A stretch of DNA of 64,000 nt from Ophthalmolycus amberensis. Lineage: Eukaryota; Chordata; Actinopteri; Perciformes; Zoarcidae. This document shows positions 1 to 11,800 of this stretch, one piece after another. The stretch lies in assembly GCA_024529925.1 (NCBI GenBank), contig JAFEUB010000333.1:267501-331500 (forward strand), read 5' to 3'. A program made the translations under genes and the position numbers. Below the pieces are notes generated by a model, which did not search any database, was not told the DNA's origin, and saw only the letters and a program-made list of their open reading frames with translations. How positions within the stretch are numbered: position 1 is the first letter of the stretch; each line of letters starts with the position of its first letter.

Positions 1-44
1 TGGTGACACACCTGTCCCTACTTTCACAAGAGGGTCTGGTTACA

Positions 45-64
45 CACACACACACACACACACA
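45..64. repeat. (CA)n microsatellite
   Basis: Short uninterrupted CA run in gene-free DNA at the window start. The flanking 65-536 shows no gene-like signal in any frame. Confidence 0.85.
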
Positions 65-536
65 AGCATGCACATCAGCCCGACCATGTGCTCTGACATG
101 CCATGAACTCATGTGCAATGTGGATCTGCTCTCCGTGACGAACCGGGGACGATTGTTGTTGTGCCAAAGCAAACATGGTCGGCTCATCTCTGCAGCGCAG
201 TAACGCGATCGTTCTGAGAGACTCCGAGCGGTAGACATGCAACACAAGGCTCCGTGTGGAGATCTGGTTTCCATGAAACAAGTGTGTGTGCGACAGAGAG
301 ACACAGAGGCAGCGAGTCTCTGGATGTGATTAATTATTGTTTTCCAGCACGGTGGCTTAAGTGTCTCCATGCTCTCTGGATCAGGTGGCTTGTTGTTCTG
401 CAGAAAGAAGAAGAAAACAGGAGCGTATAGTTCCACAGCAGCTCCACTGAGCTCACTGTGATTCACGTAGAAAGGATTTGCTTGAAGGAACCAGTTTGTA
501 TGATCAGGACGGTCTCATACCAAAACATAATATGCC

Positions 537-850
537 GTAATTCATAGATATCCCACCAAATGATTTTGTATTGTGAATGAATCATGAAGGAGGAAGTGTA
601 AAGATCACTGAAGCTCACAAAGGGCGAGCGGGAGGTGAGGATGGATGAGCAACAACCAGAGATCTTTCAGCTGCTTAGTCCGAGTGAAGCCAGAAGTCAA
701 AGGTTTATTCGTTTCCGTACTTCAGTAACGCCACGATGTAGTTATCTTAACCCGAACGACGATCTCTTCCTGAACCTAACCAAGTATTTCATGATCTTTT
801 TCTACACCAAACCAAGTAGTTTTGTTTCCTAAACCGAACTGAGTTTCCTG
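537..850 (-). repeat. Diverged interspersed repeat, family G copy 1
   Basis: The stretch matches, in reverse orientation, the segment near 4735-5062. Shared landmarks are the aaccaagtagtttt / aaaactacttagttagg core, the gatcgtgg/ccacgat blocks, and a gtgggat...atgaatcac end seen here as attcat...atcccac. Both copies are diverged and boundaries are approximate. A further scrap of the same core lies near 1880-1915. This type of sequence recurs in teleost genomes, but I cannot name the family. Confidence 0.5.
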
Positions 851-968
851 TGAAGTTTATTTAAAACAAAGTCTGCATGTCACGATTGTTGCCGGCTTTC
901 GTAGGAAAACGCACAAACAGAAACTTCTCTTGGCTCTTAAATGTTTTTGATTATATTTCTATCTCTTG

Positions 969-1031
969 ATGTTTTATGTGAAGCGCTTTGAATTACCTTG
1001 TTGCTGAAATGTACAATATAAATGAACTTTG
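969..1031 (+). mobile_element. L2-type LINE 3' tail fragment
   Basis: About 60 bp closely matching the terminal part of the LINE at 19808-20563 (the ttttatgtgaagc.ctttgaattaccttgtt block followed by a degraded gtgctatacaaataaact block). It contains only the 3' end, as expected of severe 5' truncation during target-primed reverse transcription. Confidence 0.7.
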
Positions 1032-1919
1032 TAAAATCAGCGGAGTTACCCTTTAAAGACAGTAAGCATCAATCGTAAGCATTGATTCAATCTGAATGGA
1101 TTTTTTAAATCAAAATGTCTGAGATGTGCTTTACTTGACGTCCCTCTCTTGTGTAAGTGGACACCAGTGTGTGTGGCACATGCAGTGATTCTGTAAAAGC
1201 TCTTCTGAGATGGGAGGAGATAGGCGTCTGGCCCTCGGGTGTGGATTTCAGGCAGGTGCACTGGCCTGTCCCGCGGCTCCTCAAGGGACAGGACGGGACA
1301 AGACGGGACGAAGAGGAGGAGGAGGAGGAGGCAATCTGTGCTCTCTGCAGTCACACACACACAAACCCAAGATCCCCAAACTCAAAAGACTGGTCTCCAC
1401 CCGTCTCGGCACCCCCAACCCCAGCACCCCCTCCCTCACTCCCTGCCATATCCCTCATTGACTGGAATGCGTCGGGACAATAGAACTGTCCTGGTCCTTT
1501 TCGGCTGGCGTCCCCCCCCCCGGGCCCACACAGGCCCTGACAGGAGGACAAAAGTGCACCTTGCACCTCTCAGCACCACCAGCAGAACCCCGGGGGTGAA
1601 TACCTGAATACCTGTGGTAAATAAGAGGGAGAGGGGGGGAGAGAGTGAAGTGCAACACATTTACAGGTCCGAGATCAACACCAAAGATCCCCTCATGGTA
1701 TAAGTCACCATGTCTCCCTCTCCTCTCCAACGTCTCCTCATACCTCATACCATTTATACGATATCTCACGGGAAGTTGCTCCTCGATTGTTCTTGCGTTT
1801 TACTCTGAAAGGCCAGCAACACGCGTCAACGTACGCTCGTTACATTAATACGGTCTTTTCAAAATGAACGTCCGTCTTCACAACAACTTAGTTCGGTTTA
1901 AAAAGATCATCGTTCAGTA
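1032..1919. other. Intergenic, no gene seen
   Basis: No supported gene. Holds a GAG-rich run near 1312-1331, a short CA run near 1352-1362 and a C-run near 1512-1521. Open frames here are low-complexity and show no recognisable domain. Confidence 0.6.
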
Positions 1920-2236
1920 GGCAAGGCAAGGCAAGTTTATTTGTATAGCACATTTCAACAACAAGGTAATTCAAAGTGCTTCACATAAAACCATTAAAAG
2001 CATCAAAACATAAGGCAAAAGAAAAGGAGATTTAAAAACAATTAAGAACATTCATTGCATTGAAACATTAAAAAAACAGTGTAAGAAATAAAATACAGTA
2101 GTAAAATGCAGAAATGCAGGAAATTGATTAATATATTAATTGAATGTGGTTCAATTAAAGGCAGCAGCAACAGAAAAGTCTTCAGTCTTGATTTAAAGGA
2201 GCTGAGGGTCTCAGCAGACCTGCAGCTTTCTGGGAC
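1920..2236 (-). mobile_element. L2-type LINE 3' end, 5'-truncated, minus strand
   Basis: Reverse complement of the 3' terminal region of the copy at 19808-20733. It starts with three TTGCC-type tail units (read here as GGCAA), then the 3' UTR block, then the last codons of ORF2 (frame ending ..LRVSADLQLSG when read on the plus strand). Similarity to the longer copy stops abruptly near 2236, the truncation point. Confidence 0.85.
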
Positions 2237-2239
2237 AGT

Positions 2240-4734
2240 AACTGACTTCTCATCTTTATACGTTATACAACGGTTGTTATTCTTCCTCGTTCATGATTAT
2301 GTGCACAACATACTAAATGATTTTGTGGGATATCTATGAATGATGTCGTTTTTTGTTTTTTTCCTGGTAAGGCAACAAACGGCTTTATTGGAATGAAATG
2401 AAATAAAATAATGTTACCAAAGCATCAAAACTAAAACACAGTAATATTAATATGAATATCAACACAACATTATGATTGTTATCCGGTGTTACAATTACAT
2501 TACAAACAAAGATCTTGAGCTGATTAAACTCTTTGATGACAGAGCAGCATCTGTGCTCCTCACATGTCAGGAGGAAGTGCATCTCTGTCACTTCTCTCTG
2601 GACTCCTTCATGTCGGGACTTGCCGGTCGCTGACTAGCTCGCGCCTTTTTCTCGCTCCGCCCTTTAGCCTTGTCTGCTCACGGCTGAAATAAATCACAGT
2701 TGCTGGTGTCCGACTTATTCCGTATGAACCGACGACTCTCAGTAAATCAAAAGGGTTTGCTTCCAAGAAGTTCCTGTATTTCACTGACTGCCCCCCTTTC
2801 CTCTCTCTCTGGGTGAAGCATGGGCTAATCAGTGAAATGAAGTGTGTTAAGCCGCGGTCACATTACCGCCGATGCAACCACAATCACTTCGCTCCGCGCA
2901 ACAAACGTGGGGCCGTGAGGTCACGCTACTGGAACAAGGGCTCTGGAGTGGAAACAACTTCTAACCTCCCACCATTGGAAAACACAAAACGCTCAACAGA
3001 CACAGTTCTAATAAAAACAAGTTCACGGAGGAGCACACGTCTCCTCCTCGTGTAGCAAACCACGCTGTCTCCTTTGTCCGTTGCATTACATAACATCAAT
3101 CAGATAACGTGTGATCGTACCAGATGGCGGCAGCCTCCAAGATCGGACTCAGAGATGTGTGACATTCAACCCCCGAGGCCGCTGTGACATGGAGTCCCTC
3201 GATGTGTCGTCCTTGTGTGTGGTTAAGTGTGTGCTGTTCAGAAATAGCAGGTAGCAACACAACTACTCCGTTACAAGTAACTGATTAAACAGCAAGTTTG
3301 CTCTTTATGGTTTTGCATACATCTGGATTCTTTATTTAAAAGGAATAGTCATGAAAATTGATATCAATACCTGATAGAAGACTTCATCCATAAAGACTTT
3401 TACAGCCGACGTCGTGATTACGTCCCGTCAGCTGGAGGCAAAACAAAGGAAAGACAGAAGTCAAACATCAGTGGACTAAAGTTACAGATCAAATAAGTCA
3501 TCTTCATGTGTTGTTAGCTTCACACACACACGTGTAGAGTACCGAGAGCGCCCGCCACCGCCGGTGTGTGTCCGTCAACAACTCAAACTATAGTGAAAGA
3601 CAGATGTGATCATTTCCAAAATTCGAAACTAAAATATTCTGTGTCTGAACACCGGATCTTTACTCACACTGAACAGTTAGCAGGCCGTGAGGAGATGTTC
3701 ACTGGAATTTGACATAAAAAGGTTACAGGATTATACAGACTCCGCCTTTAAATGCATCTTTAGCCTTTATTTATTATTATAATTTAAAACATTTAAATGA
3801 CGGGTTATAATAGATTTATGACGGGAATTTTTCCAACCCTGTACGTCAAAATGTCGGACAACGAGAAAGTCGAACGCAACTGTGCTTTGGACTATTTGGG
3901 TGCGATGGAAAAACCTGCATGTCGGCACAACGTTGGAAACGTCACTTTCACACAAACGCATCTCGTCTGTTCACCGTCCCGTCCCTTTACGGCTCATCCT
4001 CTCGACCCTCTGACCTGTGGGACACAGAGGCTCTGTGTTTAGCAGGAAACACAGCAGCCAGCCACATAACACACACATAAACACACACCATTGAACGAGG
4101 TGGGGGGGTGGGCAGGAAACAGCGTGTACCCCCTACTAGAGACCATATCCTGTCCTTGGGTAGAAACGGGTTCATTTGTCCAGAGATGTCAGCTCTTTGT
4201 GTGCAGAAGCATCCGTGTCGGTGAGCGTGTTCAGGACTTTGAGGTCCTGAAATCCTCCAGTGAGCGTATCTCTCGGCCCTCACAGCACAAGTCATTGATC
4301 AAGTCCACATTGCAACATGTGGCATTCCTCAACAAATGCAACTCCCTACTGATTTGATAAACGGGCAGCGAACAGAAACAGTCATTCTTCACCAGACACC
4401 CCCCCCCCCCCCCCCTCCCTCCCCCAATGTCCCTATCTCTTCTCCCATGTTTCTTCGTCTTCTCCTCCTCCCATTATCGTCTTCTTATCCCCAGTTCACC
4501 CTTTCCTTCAGACCTCCTGCCATCAGTTTCCCTACATCGCCGTTATTTCACACAGGCTGGAGAAATGTGGTCAGCCCGTAAAGATCTCGGTGCTGAAGCT
4601 TTGGACTGTGACATTGAGCAATTTGCACTCGTTCAACGGTTCATTTCATCATCTTACCAAAAAGTTACTCCCCATTTTTCATGCATTTTCTCACAAAATT
4701 CCAGCGATTTCCACTCGTTACATCCACAAAACCT
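2240..4734. other. Intergenic, no gene seen
   Basis: Anonymous teleost intergenic DNA with no convincing exon. A 16-bp block at 2325-2340 (gtgggatatctatgaa) is inverted relative to 541-556, suggesting another scrap of repeat family G. A long C-run occupies about 4400-4416 and is followed by a CT-rich stretch to about 4480. Confidence 0.55.
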
Positions 4735-5062
4735 TTTCATTGTGAAGTTCCGTTTTTACAGGAAACAACTTAGTTAAGTTTAGACAATAAAACTACTTAG
4801 TTAGGTTTGAGAAAAGATCGTGATATATTGAGGTTTTGGAAAAGATCGTGGTTTATGTTAAAATAACTCAGTCGTTACTGAAGTCACAAGTTACGTGACA
4901 AATGAATCAACATCGTCTTCTTGTTCCACACGGAGCACAAACAGCTGTCTCCTGAGTGCCAGACCTGTTTTAGTTTGGCTCATCCATCCTTTTTGCGGTT
5001 GTGCACGTGAACACGTTGATCCCACACAAATTGCTTTTGTGGGATCGATGAATCACAACACA
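4735..5062 (+). repeat. Diverged interspersed repeat, family G copy 2
   Basis: Contains two tandem-like copies of an aactactta/aacaacttagtta core, two gatcgtg blocks, a gttactgaagtcac block and a terminal gtgggatcgatgaatcac block. The same order appears reversed at 537-850. No coding capacity. Confidence 0.5.
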
Positions 5063-5989
5063 TTATTTTACCGAAGGTAAAGCTCCGAGCGCTGGATGAG
5101 CGCAGCCTGCGTTGAGTAAGATCTCTGCAGCTTGTAAGAGGGTTTGAAACTTTAACCCAGTGACTTAACCTCCTTGGCTCGAATTTGATCCTCCGGTGAT
5201 TCAGCTCTGCAACCTCTGCCAGCTCTGATTTCAGCAATATACTGTGCCCTCCCTCTCCTCACAACCCCCCAGCTGCACCCACCAACACATTCATACATCC
5301 GTGTGCACACAAACAGCTGTAGCAGCGCACAGATGCTTCATATCAGCAGTTCTTTGGAAGAGCTGTGTTTATACAACACTGACAGGCCACTTCCTGCGTC
5401 CCAAACATTACCACAAACACATACACTGAGAGCTGAAGGAGAAAACTGCAATTTCAGCTTCCAAAAATGTTTGTGTCTTTAGTTGCATGCAACGCTGCTT
5501 CCCATTGCTCAGATCAACAGAGTGGAGCTCATGCAGCCCTGTAATCTGTTCTGCTGCACACGTGCGAAGAAGCTCACCTACGATTCTCCGCGAGTCGATT
5601 GTTTAGAGTGACGCATATATTTAGTTTTTCCAAGATGACGGAACTCGGTAACAAAATAAAAGTCATCCGGCTGCAAACTGTCAAACATCAGCTTTTGTGT
5701 ACACAAGTCCAAGTCGAGCTCGTGAAGCAACAGGCTTCCAATTTACTGGTATCTGTGAAAAGAAGCAACTGCATTTATTTGGTTTTAATTTATTAATATG
5801 AATCATATTGATAAAGTTAAATAATGTATCAGCTTTCATACAGGGGGAGTAGTTCAAAGTGCTTTACCACAAAGTGAAGAAACAAGTGATGGATACAAAC
5901 AGATTAAAGCTTGTAAAATACTACACAGATTTCAATTTTTGCTTTAAAAATGTTCACCAAGCCTCTCTATATCCTTCTCCAGGAATTTC

Positions 5990-6275
5990 ATAGTTTTGCC
6001 CCGAGACGCCGTTGTAGAGTAAAGCATCCCCTGCTTTATGGTCTGTGTGACTCTAAATGGACCATAATGTACTAAATGAACATCATGCTGTATTGAAGAA
6101 GACTTGAAAGCTAGAGATTGAGACCATAAACTCATGTTTACAATGTTTACTGAGGTAATAAATCAAGAGAGAAGTAGAGTCATTTTCTCATAGACTTCTA
6201 TACAACCAGAGGAGTCGCCCCCTGGTGGACATTAGAGAGAATGCAGCTATAAGACACTTAAGGCTTCAGTTCTCT
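5990..6275 (-). repeat. Interspersed repeat family A, copy 1 (partial)
   Basis: Member of a seven-copy family in this window. Landmarks on the plus strand are taaagcatcccctgctttat, ggaccataatgtact, gtttactgaggtaataaatc, and gaggagtcgccccctggtgg followed by gagaatgcagct. Forward orientation of the family is defined as running from the ctctctagtgtccacc end to the gggcggggctacac end. This copy is reversed and lacks the distal third. Confidence 0.8.
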
Positions 6276-7015
6276 GAACCCGAGGTTGCCGCCTGGTTTT
6301 GGCGCAGAGTTCAAAAGAAGACTGAGCTTCTGATATTCTTATTTGTGTTATATTTTGTATTTAAAACAAAAAAACAGCTGCAGATTATCTAAGAGGCCAT
6401 GAATGATTATTAAACGACAAAGAATAGAGCGAGGCTACAATGCCTGTCTGTGGGAATAACACACGTGAGAAATTTAAACGAGCGGCAATCCCCTTTTCTT
6501 CATAATTAGGTCAGCATAACATTATTTCCTGTTACTGGAAAATCCAATTATTGACTTTGACTCCAGAGCCGACTGCAGGGCCGGCAGACAGAGCAGCCCT
6601 CTTCTTCTGTTAGATGGTCGTATTGTATGTCTGTCACTAATGGCTCAGGAATGTCACATTAGTCAAGGGCCGCATGCGTGACGCCGCAAACATTAAAACA
6701 CTTTGAGGAGACCAATATGATATGACGCTCGCTGAAAAAGAACGGTGACAGGTCCGGTGATCTCATTGCCTCAGAGCTACAGAGTGACAGGCGGCCTCCT
6801 ACACACTGCAAAGCAGAAAAATGTCCCTCTAGCAAGGTGTCAAGAGTTAGATTTCAAAAAGGCCGAAACATATCAGAAATGACAGCGTTTGGTGCAATGT
6901 GGAGAAAAAACATCATCGAGCAGTATTTAACGCATTGTGTGTCTCCATCTTTTAACTTAATCGGACAAATCAAATTACTTGTCGTGCTATTTATCAGTCT
7001 GATTGTTTTGGTGTG
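6276..7015. other. Intergenic, no gene seen
   Basis: Single-copy-looking non-coding DNA between two copies of repeat family A. No exon, tRNA or regulatory signature that I can support. Confidence 0.5.
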
Positions 7016-7017
7016 AG

Positions 7018-7556
7018 ATGCAGAGCGACTCCTCTGGTTGTATAGAAGTCTATGAGAAAATGACTCTACTTCTCTCTTGATGTATTACCTCAGTAAACAT
7101 TGTAAACATGAGTTTATGGTCTCAATCTCTAGTTTCAAGTCTTCTTCAATACAGCATGATGTTCATTTAGTACATTATGGTCCATTTAGAGTCACACAGA
7201 CCATAAAGCAGGGGATGCTTTAGGGCGGGGCTACACGCTGATTGACAGGTCTCTACCAGAGTGTTGTCCAGTCCGGGAGTTGTCCGTGTTTTCGTCTTTC
7301 ACCTTTAACCCTTTCACGGTGCTTTTTCACTTCATGAAAGTTGATTGTAACATTTTGGTAGCCTTTAAAATGTCTCATCTAGCGTTCCGTTGTATTTAGC
7401 TCCGCCCTCTTCTGTCACTTCTGAATGCAAAAAGCAAAAAAGACAGCAACATTCCAAAACCAAGATGGCGACAGCCGAAATGCTAAAATCAAAGCTTCAT
7501 AACATCAGTCCACAAACCGATGGGTGACGTCACTTCTCTTATATACATTCTACAGG
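7018..7556 (+). repeat. Interspersed repeat family A, copy 2 (near full length)
   Basis: Forward copy. Begins at gcgactcctctggttgtata, passes through the cagcatgatgttcatttag core, the gggcggggctacac block, a long variable middle with aaccctttcacggtg and ccaagatggcgacagcc, and ends at gacgtcacttctcttatata near 7556. No obvious terminal inverted repeat and no open reading frame, so the mobilising machinery is not evident. Confidence 0.85.
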
Positions 7557-7792
7557 ACAAACATGCATTTGGTGTTTTGGGGTGGACTGTCCCTTTAACC
7601 CATCAGACCCTGCTGCAGCTTCTCTGTGGCAGTTCAGGCTGAGTTCAGTCCCCTGTGGCTGCTGCTGCCTCTCTGACTCACTACCTGCGTAGGTGTGCAG
7701 CAGCTAAATGACTCTCGCGTCAAAACAGCCCATCGGCAGACAAACGAAAAATCCCCCTCCATCAAAGTAAAGCTCTTTATTCAATATGCCTG

Positions 7793-7795
<3 letters not shown>

Positions 7796-7844
<49 letters not shown>

Positions 7845-7928
7845 ACATAGCCTTTTCGGGGTGCTGTTTACATTTGGGCAAGCTAAGTCATGCAATCTGA
7901 TCCTGAGCCTCTTCAAACCCCCCCCCCC

Positions 7929-7972
<44 letters not shown>

Positions 7973-8046
7973 GTGCATCCACCTCTCAACACTGAGAGCT
8001 ATCGGAGGAAACGCTGTTGTTACCTCACTAAGACATGCTGGCGTCG

Positions 8047-8094
<48 letters not shown>
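7796..8094. repeat. Three alternating TG / CA / TG tracts
   Basis: TG run at about 7796-7844, then a C-run plus CA run at about 7919-7969, then a second TG run at about 8048-8094. The central tract is the complement of the outer two. Uninterrupted alternating purine-pyrimidine of this length favours Z-DNA, and opposing tracts can pair with each other (inference). Confidence 0.9.
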
Positions 8095-8095
<1 letters not shown>

Positions 8096-8344
8096 TGTGG
8101 GTCAGGAGGGCAGTGGGGATTGCAGACACATTGCTGCCATATGTGCACCCTGGATGTTCCCTCTCAGCTGAGCAGACTTCCTCCAGAAGTTCCTCTCAGG
8201 CAACCAGAGTGTAACAGTCACAGAGCAGATGGATCTGTGTCGGTCCGGAGGTTCTGCTGGAGTCGGACTCTCTGGGATTTCTTTGCTTCCATCTGTGGTC
8301 GCTCCTGCAGCAGCAAGTGGGTCAGTGGGATTCCCACACTCCGC

Positions 8345-8760
8345 TAATTTCACACTGTTCCAATCCCAAATCTGCACTGACTTTGAGGTGCCCCCCCCCC
8401 CCCCCCAAAGTTTGTGAGGGTTTAGTTCTGTCCTACTGTCAAATCACTGGAGTGTTTGAGGTCTCTCTCGCAGGCTTTTTGAGTCCTTTATGAACAGTCC
8501 GCTTTTCTGCAGACTTTGCCCAAGGGAATTACCCACAATTCATAGCGTTGTGACATTAAACACTGGGTTACCAGTTGAAGTTGGACACGTAAAAAACAAA
8601 GAGTGTTCAGCCTGGAATATTAAATGTACACAAACACTCAGGATTATAGATGGAACATAAAATCAGAAGAGATAGGGACTATATTACAAACCTGCTTTTG
8701 ACAAAGAGAGTAGATCATTTGACCATTACCTCATCTTCTGAGGCAAACGCCTGGAAGACG
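8345..8760 (+). mobile_element. hAT-like non-autonomous element, diverged copy
   Basis: Colinear with the better preserved element at 47469-48147. Shared blocks are caatcccaaa near the start, gtgagggtttag, gtgtttgag, tttgagtcctttatgaac, agggaattacccaca, gttcagcctg and the ggcaaacgcctggaagac region. A 15-base C-run at 8392-8406 replaces part of the 5' end. The 3' terminal repeat is not recognisable. Confidence 0.65.
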
Positions 8761-9317
8761 TTGCATCATGACGATGAATGACCCTTAATCCTGGAATCAT
8801 TGGGTTGTTTTTTTAAAACAACCCAAAATTGTTGATAAGATATGTTGTCAAAGTAGCGTTATGTGTCGCAACCGTTCACAACTTAATGTCACATTTTTAT
8901 TTTTACCATTTCCAGCTCTCGCAGCCTCTCACACTGATCGCTGAGGGTTCAGGGTCTGAGGCCTCAGAGGGGACATTTGGATCGGGCCACAGAATTTTAC
9001 TCTGCCAACTCTTGCTCAGCATCGTCTTCAAAACCACAATTATTCCTCCCACCTGCAGTCGCACCGTGTCCCCCCCCCTCTCTTTAGCATGAGCTCCTCT
9101 ATGTGTGTGCTGACAGCCGGGCAGGTGTGTGCAGGTGTTCCCCTCCCATCACTCAACATCACACAAACCTATCCCCGCTCCTCCGAACGCACACACGCAG
9201 CACTGTCTGCCACGTCTGTCCTGATGAACTCATTTAGAGTCGGCAGTTCATACAATACCCGCTGAAATACTAATTCATCTTCAAGCACAAAAGTTCTTTC
9301 TTTTTTTAAACAAAGCT
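8761..9317. other. Intergenic downstream of snai1, no gene seen
   Basis: Region beyond the putative snai1 polyadenylation site. No supported exon; a C-run lies near 9069-9077. Confidence 0.5.
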
Positions 9318-9639
9318 TTTATTTACATGTTGCAGAAAAGAAAGGCACAGTCTTCCCATTTGAATTCAACAAAACGGATCATTAAAACGGCAGGTCACCG
9401 CATTCCCAGAAGAACACGTCTAAATAAAGATAGTTTAGACTGTAAAACCACAATATTGGTGCCGGTGTTCTGGTCAGGTTGAAGTGGTCCTTTAGTGTGT
9501 GTGAGCGGGCGGGTCACCTGTTGACGAGGTCACAGCTAACACGTCTCTCAGCGCCCTGCCTCTGCAGTGCACCATTCACAGACAGCTGTCCCAACACACA
9601 CACATGCCATGTATGTATAGTATGAGTGAGGAATGACAT

Positions 9640-9675
<36 letters not shown>

Positions 9676-9988
9676 CCAAGCAGCTGCAACATGGCCCGAG
9701 TCCCGGACCGGCCCGGCACCGATGGAGCTTCCTGGGAATTAACTGGATGTCCAGCTGCCCTCAAATCACACAAACACAGAGTCTGACAGGACGCGGCACA
9801 GATGAGCCGACACGACCGCAAACAAAACCGACCTACAGCGTCCTGGAAAAAGGCACTTAAGGAGTCATTTCATAAAAGCAACAGAACTCCAGTTTTCTGT
9901 CTCATCATGGCTCACTGCCCTCTATAATGTCTCTTCTTAGGAGGGGAAACTGGCTCACGAGAAGAACAGTTTCGGGGAATGTGAATGT
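9318..9988 (-). other. snai1: snai1 3' UTR with candidate poly(A) signal
   Basis: Non-coding continuation of the last snai1 exon. On the minus strand a canonical AATAAA lies at 9318-9323 (TTTATT on the plus strand), about 665 bases past the stop codon, a reasonable length for this transcript. A CA/TG microsatellite sits inside it at about 9640-9673. The end point is inferred from the signal alone. Confidence 0.55.
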
Positions 9989-11448
9989 CTACGAGGCGGG
10001 GCAGCATCCGGAGGCGCTGTGCTTGTGCAGCAGCGACATGCGGCTGAAGGTCCGCGAGCAGGAGCCACACTGGTACTTCTTCACCTCGGAGTGGGTCTGC
10101 AGGTGGGCGCGCAGGTTGGAGCGGTCGGCGAAGGCCCGGTTACAGTGTTGACAAGCGAAGGGCCGCTCACCTGGTTGGAAGAGACAAGAGACGTTTAGGA
10201 GTATGCACTTTGTTAACAGGCCAGGGAACAGAGAAGGGCCCTCGGGTCATTGTTTTTCAAATGATCTGCAGATAAACTAACAAAAGGGCAGGAACGACCA
10301 CTAACTCACTTCTTTTCATGCGTAGCCATTGTGAGGCCTGAGATTAGATTGTGCCATGCTGAGCAATAACATTTGCTCACACGTCAGGAGACGTCAATGA
10401 ATATCAATGAGCGCGACCCGCTGTTACATTTACAAGCCAACAGAGCTTGTAAATCAATGGGATTGCTCCCTTTGACATGTGAATTAAAGCTGCTTTCTGG
10501 TTGCATACCTGTGTGTGTGCGAATGTGTCCTCTGAGCAGCCACGGTCTGGAGAAGGCCTTGCCACAGGTGGGGCACACGCAGGGCAGAGTGTGTGAGCGG
10601 ATGTGCATCTTCAGGGCGCCCAGGCTGGTGTACTCCTTGGGGCAGTGTTTGCAGTGGAAGGCCGGACGTGCGGAGACCTCTGCGGGCAGGGACGGAGTCT
10701 GCTGCTGCGGAGCGCAGTGGGACGTCTGGTGATGGGACAGTGCAGAGAGGCTGGTGTAACTGTTGGTGCAGTGCAGGCAGTGGTATGTGTGCTGGATGAT
10801 GTCCGGGCTGGGGGGATCCGAGGTGCGCCCGCCGTCCTCCTCTTCCTCGCTGCTGCTGGACGGAGAGCTGCTGAGGTCCAGAGGGCCGAGCGGCGAGGGG
10901 GACGGAGACACGGGCGTGATTGGGGAGAGAGGTGCAGGCAGGGTGTCCATACTGCTGAAGAACGGTTTGGTCGGGTAGCAGGTCAGGGCGAAGCTGTTGT
11001 TCTGCATTGGGAGCTCGGCTTGTGCAAAGCTTTCTGGGACAAAAGCTGTGAGACACAGAGAGAAGGGAAGTCAGGTGAGTTGGAATGGACTGATAATCGA
11101 ATGAAGCACTAAACTTGTTTTCATTCTTGGGTGTCCTCTTACAGCCTGCTTTCAATATACCCTGATCCATCTGGCTTTTCCATTAGCAGATTATCAAGGT
11201 GACCAGAAACCCAGGAGAGCTACATGCAAGGTAAGAAACCTGCCACATGGGTCTCAAGGTAACTTCTATCTTTTCTGTCTGACTGGGATTCAATCAACAT
11301 TCCAAATATTATCACAGATGCATCCAATTATCCAATTCACTCAATCAAAGAGAAAATAAAACCCACCAGTTTGGCTCTCCAGTTGGCTCTCCCTGTAGAC
11401 GGGCTTCTTGCTGGAAAAATACTTCTTGACAAGGAATGACCGAGGCAT
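9989..11448 (-). CDS. snai1: Snail family zinc-finger repressor Snai1
   Basis: Three coding exons on the minus strand: 11448-11367, 11045-10509 and 10170-9989, joined by GT-AG introns with consistent phases. The product is 266 aa, near the usual size for fish Snail proteins. Residues 1-9 (MPRSFLVKK) form the SNAG motif, which in this family recruits LSD1/CoREST-type co-repressors. Residues about 84-105 are a Ser/acidic stretch (SSSS-EEEE then SDPPSP), the region controlled by GSK3-type phosphorylation in Snail1. Five zinc fingers follow at about 115-137, 157-179, 183-205, 211-233 and 239-262; the last is C2HC. The slug-specific segment of SNAI2 is absent, and the Ser/acidic block favours Snai1 over Snai3. 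Known family role: nuclear repressor binding CAGGTG E-boxes, driving epithelial-mesenchymal transition and mesoderm/neural crest morphogenesis. Whether this is the a or b teleost paralogue cannot be settled from sequence alone, though linkage to ncoa6, ggt7 and tp53inp2 should identify it. Reading frame and splice sites look intact. Confidence 0.96.
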
Positions 11449-11600
11449 GTTGAGGTCTGGCTTCACCGATCAATTCAAGAAAAGAATGATAATTCCCGCG
11501 GCGGAGTGCGCTCAGGTCCGAGTTTCTCCTCTTCGGGCTGCTGCAGGTTGTAGTTGAACGGAGACAAAACGCTCGCGGAGAGAAACGCTGACCGGGTTGA
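11449..11600 (-). other. snai1: snai1 5' UTR (approximate)
   Basis: Leader between the putative start site, about 27-30 bases downstream of the TATA-like box at 11627-11634, and the ATG at 11448. The extent is inferred from TATA spacing. Confidence 0.5.
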
Positions 11601-11800
11601 ATGTATCTCGTCTCAAAGTTGCCTCCTCATATAGTAACCAGAGGGGAGAAGCAGCGGGGTGGGGGTGGGCGTGTCTCCGCCCCAAAGACACACCCCGCGC
11701 GTCGGGGCGCTCACCACAGGTGACCGATGTGGCAAAAGCTGTGAGCGCTGATCTAATTGTGCATTTCGCGGCTCTGATGGCTCACTTCACCTGCAGACAG
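11601..11800 (-). promoter_or_regulatory. snai1: snai1 proximal promoter with TATA-like box and E-boxes
   Basis: On the minus strand a TATATGAG element lies at 11627-11634, about 180 bases upstream of the start codon. GC-rich DNA follows at about 11660-11710. Snail-type E-boxes CAGGTG/CACCTG occur at 11717-11722 and 11788-11793. Snail proteins are known to bind this motif and to repress their own promoters, so these sites are plausible autoregulatory elements (inference). Confidence 0.6.

Noticed and set aside
10384..11170. Retained-intron reading of snai1 exon 2 (fingers followed by MQPESSF)
   Set aside because: The donor at 10508-10507 and exon 3 restore the fourth and fifth zinc fingers; the extension is intron.
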